Source: Priapulus caudatus
Taxonomy: Eukaryota > Priapulida > Priapulimorpha > Priapulimorphida > Priapulidae
Assembly (NCBI RefSeq): GCF_000485595.1
Contig: NW_014577885.1
Coordinates: 25,091-78,972, forward strand
DNA: 53,882 nucleotides
Direction: 5' to 3'
Shown: one piece after another, positions 36,054 to 45,569 of the stretch
How the letters are laid out: each line of letters starts with the position of its first letter
How positions within the stretch are numbered: the first letter of the stretch is position 1
The notes under the pieces: generated by a model
Database searches by the model: none
What the model was told of the DNA's origin: nothing
The model's input: only the letters and a program-made list of their open reading frames with translations
Translations under genes and position numbers: made by a program

Positions 36054-36894
36054 TAACGGGGCGGGTGGCGGCGGGAGGAAGGAGGGGGGCGGGCCGGGTA
36101 TGGGAGCGGTACGTGGGACGGTGCCGTCATTCTGTTAGGTAATCTGAAGGTACCGACCCGAGCTGCGCCGGGAGGTAGCTGAATAGGTAGTAGGTGGGGT
36201 GGGAGATCTGCATACGTCAAATAGGTAAGGTGGGTGCATTTGGAATGTTGTCATAAGTGAGAGTAGCGGTGCACGTAGATACGGGGGCCAAGATACAGCC
36301 CGGGGACGAGTGGTGAGGGGCGGTGATGAGAAGCGTATCACAGTGGTGGACACCAGAGCTGCGTAAAGAAGAGCCTGCGAGGGCGGTTAGCAATCGAGTT
36401 TGGTTAAAGATGGTAATGCAGCACTTCCCGGCCGTCTGTCCATACGTGAATTACAGGGTGAATGCAGCGGCATGCCTCGCGACGCGTGCGCATCGCGAAC
36501 GCCGCATATCGCCAGGGTTTGCTAGCTGACTATGCAGCTACCAAACACGCACTGCGCGGACTGCATCCATGACGAGTGCCACGGGCCAGACGTTCTCCAC
36601 TCGCATCGAACGCGCATGTCATGCTTGCCAACACACACACCTTCCCGCACCCCACGCCCCGGGGGGGTCACACGCCGAAAACAGCCGACACCAGAAAGCC
36701 CTAACAATTTCTGCAGCGCCCCTCCGTCGTGTGGCGAGGCACAGTAACATATTTAGTTACTACGGCGTGACAGCGCACATGACGGAAATATCACGATAAA
36801 CTGGTATCTTACGAGTGGGGACGCCCTCCGTGTCAAGTGTCAACGCCAGTCGAGTTAAAAACTGAAAATGTCCCCACTCGTCAGTTGATTACAA

Positions 36895-37105
36895 AACACA
36901 CACAGCACCAACAGCACACACACAACATACAGCATACAACAGCACACACAGCCAACACACACACACATACGCACGCCACGCAGCACGCACGGCACGCACG
37001 CACGCACGCAGCGGCACGCACGCCAGAGCACGGCACGCCACTCGCCACGCACGCACCGCACGCGGGACGCACGCGACGCACGGGCGGACACACAGCACAC
37101 ACAGG
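36895..37105. repeat. Imperfect CA / GCAC repeat
   Basis: CACA and GCACG units with irregular single-base interruptions, leading toward the N gap at 37143. Confidence 0.8.
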
Positions 37106-37142
37106 CTTCACTGCATTTATGCAGAATATGAGCCACAATCAG

Positions 37143-37152
37143 NNNNNNNNNN
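37143..37152. other. Assembly gap (10 N)
   Basis: Ten N bases between a CA/GCAC repeat and a CT repeat. True gap size is unknown. Confidence 0.99.
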
Positions 37153-37220
37153 CTCTCTCCCTCCCTCTCTTTCACTTTCCTTTTCTCTCTCTCTCTCTCT
37201 CTCTCTCGCCTCTCTTTTTC

Positions 37221-37256
<36 letters not shown>

Positions 37257-37332
37257 TCTCTCTCTCGTCGCTTTCTCTCATACTCTCTCACTCTTCTCCT
37301 TCTTTCACTCTTTCGCGCGCCTCTCTCTCTTG
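37153..37332. repeat. (CT)n microsatellite after the gap
   Basis: CT repeat whose first 60 or so bases match 33305-33360. Confidence 0.9.
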
Positions 37333-37488
37333 CCTTCCAGACAACAGACAATGTCAATGGCAAAGAAGCTAACACCACGCAAATTTTACGCGTCTCGCGT
37401 CACCTCGGACTGTTGCAATAACAAAACAAACGCTAGACGCGAAAAGATGTCTATATCGTTACGCAACCCACTCCCATACACGTCGGTC

Positions 37489-37975
<487 letters not shown>

Positions 37976-38164
37976 TACTTGTTCTGTGTGTCAAGTGGGG
38001 ACAATCGTCTGTAACCTACTAACTGGGCGCTGGCATTAATAATTACAGTAGGTGCCATAATATTTTCAGAGTTAAAATTTGATACCCCTTGAGCATTGCT
38101 GTGATAAAAAAAATTATATTTAAGTACATATAGCAATTCGCGTTTTTTACCTAAGAAAGTGAGG

Positions 38165-38482
38165 ACACACTAGTGTTATGACCGGGTCACACTATCGTGT
38201 TACGACCGCCGGGTCACACTAGTGTTATGATCGGGGACACTAGTGTTATGACCGGCCGGACACTAGTGTTATGATGCGGGGACACTAGCTGTTATTGAGT
38301 CGGGTGACACTAGTGTTATGTCGGGGACACTAGTGTTCATGATCGGGGACACTAGTGTTATGAACTGGGGACACTGTGTTATGATCGGGGACACTAGTGT
38401 TATGACTGGGGACACTAGTGTTATGGCATCGGGCGACACTAGTGTTACGACTGGCAGACACTAGTGTTATGGCCGGGCGCAC
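38165..38482. repeat. Noisy tandem repeat of about 20 bp (ACTAGT family)
   Basis: About 16 units of GGGACACTAGTGTTATGACC with frequent one- to three-base insertions or losses. Each unit holds the palindrome ACACTAGTGT. Confidence 0.9.
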
Positions 38483-38499
38483 ACACATCTCCAACGCAT

Positions 38500-39935
38500 T
38501 TTATCAACCAACTGCGGCGACATATAAATTCATCACAGTGGGAATAGATCTCCATGTTCTGCTGACTGGGGAATAGCTATATGAAGTGTACAATTATGCC
38601 TACAATGTACTGTGAATTTAAAGTTAATACGCCCTGCTCTTCCTTACTAGAAACTTTTCTGCAAATCATGCAACGACCACATATTGAAACTATTTTACAA
38701 TACGTTGCTTATTACGTTTTTATTTTTAAAAAGAACAATTGCAATATAAATCGAGAAACTGTATTTTGGTTGCTATAGATACTTCACTAATGTACAATTT
38801 TTATTGAGAAACTTCACATTGCACACCAAGTATTCGAGTATCAGCTAAGTGTTCTCTCTAATAATTAGTACTCTATTATCATGCAAAAAACACATTTTGC
38901 TCACATTGATGTACTGCAACGTTGGCAATTAACTATATAGAAACAACAGATTACGCTTACGCTCAAAGTGACAATTTTCACTCTAACAACTAGATATTCT
39001 ACAACCACACAGTAAAAAAATACTGGATTTTAAATAGAAAAACTGCAACTCACAGCCTAGATACCATAGTATCATGCAAACAATTCTGAAACTGGACTTT
39101 GGCAAATAAATATTCAAGTATCATACAGAAAACCATTCATTATATTCTACTCACAACACTTCACATTTTTGTTGTATAGGACCGCACCGCAAGTAACTGA
39201 AGTGAAATTATATGCCTAAATCAGTTAGGACTCGATTGCATGGTATTAAAAACGCACATGCCTCAAACAGTTACACTGTGTATTGCAGTAGCACTCTTAA
39301 TATTTTTTACTAATGGTGCAGGATTAATAAGGATTCTAATAATTTAGGATTAGAGGTGATTACTAACCAATGAATGTTAACCAACAAAAACATTTTTAAA
39401 GTGGCAAACCTACGCACCACTTAAGATAATTATTTCTAATGTGATCTTTTACATTTGTCCATGATCTATCTATTTTGTGAAGAACAAGAAATGTGACAAT
39501 AGACTGCTTACTTGGCAATTTTTTGTTTATAATAGATGAAGCAAATGCCTGCATGCTACAGCATCCTTCTCAAAGGTTGTCAATTTTTGAAAACAACTTT
39601 TCTTTTTATTCGCTTTCCTCTCTGTATCGGTATGTGTTCTGTCTGAGTGACAGGCACCTTTCTCTTGTTGAAATACTCTTTTCAATTGTTTTGTGTCTTC
39701 AATGCACTATCAGAGTCACCACAATCATCCTCCAACTCAACCTCATCATTCGCATCTATACTGTATTTCACTCAGCCCCTTTCCAGCACATTCAGCAACG
39801 TGACCTTTTTCGCCGTTGCCATAAGGCCTAAAGGCCAATTTAGAAACCAGAGCGAATCTGCCATGACATCAAGGGGCAGTCGCGTTAGAATGCAGTATGT
39901 ACTCTTATATCATGACCGAGAAAGCTGGCTAGTAT
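38500..39935. other. AT-rich intergenic sequence
   Basis: Unique-looking AT-rich sequence. Short open frames exist (for example 39493-39831 plus), but none shows a recognised domain or conserved pattern. Confidence 0.5.
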
Positions 39936-40762
39936 ATCCAAATCGTTGCCTATCGCTTTACCATCGCAGCTTTCTGATTCCTGCGTTACTAAATCGTTGC
40001 CTATCGCTTTACCATCGCAGCTTTCTGATTCCTGTGATACTAAATCGTTGCCTATCGCTTTACCATCGCAGCTTTCTGCTTCCTGCGTTACTAAATAGTT
40101 GCCTGTCGCTTTACCATCGCAGCTTTCTGCTTCCTGCGTTACTAAATCGTTACCTATCGCTTTACCATCGCAGCTTTCTGCTTTCTGTGATACTAAATCT
40201 TGCCTATCGCTTTACTATCGCAGGCTTTCTGTCTCCTGTGATACTAATCGTTGCCTTCGCTTACCATCGCAGCTTTCTGCCCTTCCTGCGTTACTAAATA
40301 GTTGCCTATCGCTTTACCATCGCAGCTTTCTCTGCTTTCTGTGATACTAAATCTTGCCTATCGCTTTACTATCGCCAGCTTTCTGATTTCCTGTGATACT
40401 AAATCGTTGCCTATCGCTTTACCATCGCAGCTTTCTGCTTTCTGTGATACTAAATCTTGCCTATCCGCTTTACTATCGCAGCTTCTTGATTCCTTGATAC
40501 TAAATCGTACCTATCGCTTTACCATCGCAGCTTTCTGCTTTCTGCTGATAACTAAATCTGCCCTATCGCTTTACTATCGCAGCTTTCTGATTCCTGTGAT
40601 ACTAAATCGTTGCCTATCGCTTTACCATCGCCAGCTTTCTGCTTCCTGCGTTACTAATAGTTGCCTGTCGCTTACCATCGCAGCTTTCTGCTTTCTGTGA
40701 TACTAAATCTTGCCTATCGCTTTACTATCGCAGCTTTCTGCTTCCTGTATACTAAAGTCGTT
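39936..40762. repeat. 51-bp minisatellite
   Basis: About 16 units of 51 bp, containing CGTTGCCTATCGCTTTACCA and TCGCAGCTTTCTG, then ATTCCTGTGATACTAAAT. Because 51 is divisible by three, it stays open for 132-216 codons on the plus strand. Small indels in several units break those frames, and I do not call them genes. Confidence 0.93.
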
Positions 40763-41550
40763 GCTGCCCATATTGTGTAATTTCCGCATTGCAGGGCCAG
40801 CACTCTACAAACCCAGTTTTCGCCTCTAGTCTGGATATAGACGGGCGTGTCTCTTTCCATCACGCATCGGTGATCGTCGCGTTGATCCCTGACAGGTACC
40901 CATCTATACGCAGCTGGTGGAGGTCGACAAACGATATTGTATAGATGCGCCTTTCGCTGAAGTCTTCCTTGTTCTATTGTTGTGATCGGAGCGAAAATAG
41001 CTGCTCCATGGTGATCGGTTAACAGGCCCTACTACAGAACTGCATACTGTAGAAACAATTCCGTGTTCTTGTCACCAATTAGCAGGAACTGCGGCGTCTG
41101 TAGAAGGAGGCAATTATCTCGAGAGATGCAGAAAGGAAAGTTGGAGGAAAAACGGCCTCACGTACATGCGTGTGCGTGGGCGTGCGTGAGTGCGCGCGCG
41201 TGTGCGTGCGCGTGTGCGTGCGCGTGTGCGTGCATGCGTTTGTTTGTAAAAAGAGCTGCACAAAAACCTAATCGGGTTATTGTTAAGATGGAGTGATTGT
41301 TATGTTAAGATGGGTTATTGTTAAGATGGAGTGGCGAAAACTGATTCATTATTTAATATGTGGGACATTACTTCTCGAATGCAGTTTGCGATTTAATTTC
41401 TCACTGAACAGTTTGTAGTGGTATGCAAATCGAGGTGAAGGTCCGTTGGGGTGGGGAGGAGAGGGGGATGTTGTTATTATTATATTGTAAGCATGCAGTT
41501 TAGACGGATGTATAGCTGCTCGTGACAGAAACAACACTTGGTCTCAACAA

Positions 41551-42224
41551 TGTAGTAGCAAATAGGAATGATAGCCGGTAGTTGAGCAACACGAGATGGG
41601 AAACTGTCTGAATTGTAAGCACGGGTCGTTGCACCAAGAAGTGTGAGCGATTGGCTGTTTGACCTCGTGTGTTCTGTCACTGGTTTGGCGGGATAAATAA
41701 TCTGACTATAGGAATAGTCCGGCTACTGGTCAAGTGTCTTCTGTCACTTGAGACAGACAATTCGCAGTTATAGTTATTAGTATATCAGTTATTAGAAGAG
41801 CGAGGAAGATATGCTGCCCGTGTGGTGACGCAATTCGGTGGTAATGTTGGAAAACTACGCGACGTGAAAGAAGCAGTGACGGCCTGTTTCGGGAGATAGT
41901 ATACAAGAGCGAGCTCGCGTGTGGCTTACAGAGGGAGAAATAGAAACAGTAGAGTAGATCAGAGAGTCGATAGTATATAGACAGCATGAACTAACACGTT
42001 GAGTGTAGTTGTGAGAGACATAGTGACCTTGTGTGGACCGGTAGAATTGTGTTCTCGTTTTCTAATTCGTTCAGAGAGAGAACCTTGTGCTTAATTATTG
42101 TTATCTTGTTTTACGAGTAAATATTATTGTGCATTATTTCTGGCTTACTGCTTTATTCTGAGTTTTCACAGCTTAGCTCAACACCTACTGAGTTTACCTG
42201 GTTAGTTTTGGTTTACCCACTACA
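41551..42224. mobile_element. Possible solo LTR (674 bp)
   Basis: It starts TGTAGT and ends ACTACA, a six-base inverted terminus typical of LTRs, with a GGGATAAATA promoter-like motif about 140 bases in. No flanking target-site duplication, primer-binding site or retroviral-type coding region was found, so the call is tentative. Confidence 0.3.
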
Positions 42225-42693
42225 ATACACGGAACTTATATGGAACATGCAGGTAGCAATATATCCAGCTGTGTTCCGTACGTTTATATTCTAGGTCGAG
42301 ATACCACGGTAAACATTAAATTCTGTTCAGAGACTGCATTGTTTACTTTAGTAACAACTATGTTCACAAACATAGTAAATTGTAAAAGTTAGCAAGACAC
42401 AAAGACAATTCTATTGGTTAAATAAATTGAATATATTTTATTAATGACTAAATAATATAACATTATTAATAATATCTTACATATTATACAATATACTATA
42501 AATGTAAAGTTACCAGCAGTGCTTAAACGTACCTACTGATCGAGTTATACTAGTTTATAGACAAATTCGTCGCATTGAGAGTATAGGTGGCAGAACAACC
42601 GAGTTCAGCTCACACGTTATGACGATTTAATAACATCGACACTTTCTTGTATAACTATATAGACACACGCGAGCGCGCCCGAACGCAGTTAGA

Positions 42694-42783
42694 TAATATC
42701 AGAAGTAGATAATAGGGAACCGCTATTATCTACTTCTGATAATATCAAGAGCTAGTAAAGGTGTTTATTAGCTCTTGATAATA
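42694..42783. repeat. Tandem stem-loops (GATAATATC family)
   Basis: GATAATATCAGAAGTAGATA is inverted 26 bases later. Next to it AAGAGCTAGTAAAGG pairs with TTATTAGCTCTTG. Similar stem-loops occur at about 8783-8824 and 52424-52501. Confidence 0.6.
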
Positions 42784-43057
42784 TAACACATAACGAGACG
42801 TTTGTTTTACTACAATGCTAGCGCGGAACAAGTTGAAGCGGGTTCAACCCAAACATTGCGTATTTAACGCCGCGAGAATAAAATCCAGTTAAGAATTTCC
42901 GGAGAGGATTTATTATATAATATAATGTTTTTGTCTTTATATAAGAATACGCATATTACGTAGGGAGCTCTATAGTTCCTGAGCGTGGGGGTAACTGTAG
43001 GTGGGGTAATTGTTAACCTCTATTCCTTATGTCTCACATGCAAACAGCGGGGATATT

Positions 43058-43162
43058 CATATGAGAGAGAGAGAGAGAATAAAGAGAGGAGAGAAGTGAG
43101 AGAGAAGAAGGAGGAGAGAGAGAGAGAGGAGAGGAGAGAGAGAGGAGGAGTAGGGAGTGAGC

Positions 43163-43198
<36 letters not shown>

Positions 43199-43200
43199 TA
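43058..43200. repeat. (GA)n purine tract
   Basis: About 140 bp of GA/GGA repeat. It gives glutamate/arginine-rich frames on the plus strand and leucine/serine-rich frames on the minus strand, all artefacts. Confidence 0.93.
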
Positions 43201-43221
43201 GCATAAATTACAACAGCGGTT

Positions 43222-43352
43222 ACGATCATGCGCTGGTACTGGTTATGCCCTTATATAGAAATATGGATGCACAACCAGCATTACTATCATTACGAGACTT
43301 TACCCATATTTCTATATAAGGGCATAACCATGCAGTACCAGCGCGTGATCGT
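43222..43352. mobile_element. Foldback element, about 46-bp arms
   Basis: The arm 43222-43266 (with ATGCCCTTATATAGAAATAT) is the near-exact reverse complement of 43304-43352, with a 37-base spacer. Confidence 0.65.
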
Positions 43353-43757
43353 TTACATATATAGTTATCATCGTTAGCATGATTAAACGCTAGTGACAAA
43401 ACCCAGCGATCAAGTTGTCATCCCGCTGACAGCCGCGTTCACATGAAAAATGTGTGCCAGCGGTTTAGGCAATTCATAACCACACAAAGATGGCGTCGTA
43501 CTCGTCACCGAGCGACGGAATTAAGGCGGACCGGTTCACGCATAGCAATCATCTCAACTAGAGCAATGCGCGCCTTTCTGTTTGCCGATAGAGTTTGTTA
43601 TACGCAGGAGGATAACGGGTCGGTTAATTCACACCAACGAGTTATTTCGAAGCGGTTAGACTGTATGTTAAACACAAGTTGCACCTTTTGGTTAAGAATG
43701 ATCGCTTTTTGAAGCAGACCGTCTGCGTCGTGATGGCGCGAGGGAATGTACCCAGCC

Positions 43758-44047
43758 TGTTCTGCTAGCTTCTATGGCAAATACGACATACGCATATACG
43801 CTCTCCTATGACACTATTTGTCATAAGAAGATTCTTCCTATGACAAATATTGTTGTATGTGTTGTGCGCATCAGAATAAGAGTTTAAGAGCGCGATTATG
43901 AACGTAATTTCAGTGAATTTGAGCTGTAAAAGGGAACGAAGTTGACTCGCCAATATTTGTCATAGGAAGAATCTTCCTATGACAAATAGTGTCATAGGAG
44001 AATGTATATATGCGTATGTCGCATTTGTCATAGATGCAAGCAGAACA
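43758..44047. mobile_element. Foldback element, about 95-bp arms
   Basis: The left arm 43758-43852 and right arm 43951-44047 are inverted copies. Each arm itself contains two inverted TTTGTCATAGGA/TCCTATGACAAA blocks. The spacer is about 98 bases with no coding capacity. Confidence 0.7.
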
Positions 44048-44092
44048 TGTTGCAACATACATGGTTTGCGCCGGATCAACATACCCAGGATC

Positions 44093-44220
44093 CCGTTGTC
44101 AGAAACATAATAATATGATTATATAGTGTCATAACGTTTACAAGACATCAAACTTGAAATTTATCACATTTTTTACGTATATGATTAACTATATAATTAT
44201 GATGTTTTTGACAAGGGACC
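44093..44220. mobile_element. Small inverted-repeat element
   Basis: TTGTCAGAAACATAATAAT at the left is mirrored by ATAATTATGATGTTTTTGAC at the right. A lone TTGTCAGAAACATCAAAATG at about 44970 looks like an end of the same family. Confidence 0.45.
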
Positions 44221-45119
44221 ACTGGTTTGTGTACACATGTCGAGCATGCTTGCTTGTCCCTCTATTACATGAAGCTAATTTTGTCCGTGAATGATAGTCA
44301 CGCAAATACTAAAATACCGATGTGCCGTGTCACAGTGTCTACATTAGCAAACACCTGTTTTTCAGTAAACATGTTTAGTCATTTTTATGCCGACAATAGC
44401 ATGAACTCCTGACGTTAGATACACTCACACCACGTATATATATCAATATTCGACACACGATGCTGACCTGAAACGTATATAAAATGGGAAACGTGTGTAT
44501 ATAGCGATTATCAAAAATTATAAAAGAAGTAGAACAGGAGAAACCTCATGGAGTATAGAGTCTGCCTGAGCAAGGCGAGGAGAACGAGAGAGATGGCTCA
44601 CCGCTGTGTTGGTTTAAGACTTATACACAAGCTATAATTATTTCTTCATGGGCGGCACAAAAGATTTCAAATTGGCACGAATGAGGAAGTGAATATGAAA
44701 TATCTGTCCAACTGTTCTTACTCTCACGTGCAAGTGCGTGCTTGCTTGCTTGCGTGCGTGTGTGTGCGCGCGCGGAACATTTGCCTCTCGCGCCTCATGC
44801 GAGTATTCAATATGCTAGAAATAGGAGAAGGAGAAATGATGCATTAGGGGGAGGGGTTGAGCCATTAGAATCGCACCATCCCTACACCATCTACAAAGTC
44901 TGATCATGCGCGGTAACAAATAATGCGTAGACTGATACAAATGTTGCATTGTTCCAGATAACACTGGGGTCTGTTGTCAGAAACATCAAAATGATTCATC
45001 ACATGATTCATCACGAGTAAAATCTCATTACTGTTGCAAGCGCATGAAGTGTTGTGCAAAGGTAATGACATTTTAGACTTATGATAGCCATATATATATA
45101 TATATATATGTTGTGTGTA

Positions 45120-45390
45120 GTGGGGCGGGGGGGGGCGTGTGTGTGCAGTGATGTGTTGTGTGTGTGTGCTGTGGTGGTGTGTGTGTGTGTGTGTGTGTGA
45201 TGTGTGTGTGTGTTTGGTGTGTGTGTGTGTGTGTGTGTGTGTGGTGTTTGTGTGTGTGGTGTGTGCGTGTGTGTGTGTGTGTGGTGTTTGTTGTTATGTG
45301 TGTTGTGTGTGTGTGTGTGCGGTGTTGTCTGTGTGTGTTTGCGTGTGTGTGTGTGTGTGTGTGTGTGTTGTGTTTGTGTGTTCGGTGGTG

Positions 45391-45481
<91 letters not shown>

Positions 45482-45490
45482 TGTGTGTGA
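45120..45490. repeat. Long (GT)n microsatellite
   Basis: About 370 bp of GT repeat starting with a G run, 80 bases beyond the stop of the PTB gene. It yields long cysteine/valine frames on the plus strand that overlap the PTB reading frame antisense and are not genes. Confidence 0.96.
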
Positions 45491-45569
45491 TGTTTCCGAT
45501 ATCGAACCCCCGTATTTTACCTGTTACTCATCATGCAACGACATACGCACTGCGGCACGCGCATCTTTC

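Noticed and set aside
39493-39831. 112-codon plus-strand frame, with an acidic segment on the opposite strand
   Set aside because: The opposite strand has an aspartate/glutamate-rich piece that made me consider a transposase remnant, but stops interrupt it and no catalytic motif is present.
39647-40297. 216-codon plus-strand frame
   Set aside because: Most of it is the 51-bp minisatellite read in one frame; the first 60 codons show no recognisable family.
42820-42870. tRNA-like word GGGTTCAACCC
   Set aside because: No acceptor stem or anticodon arm could be drawn around it.
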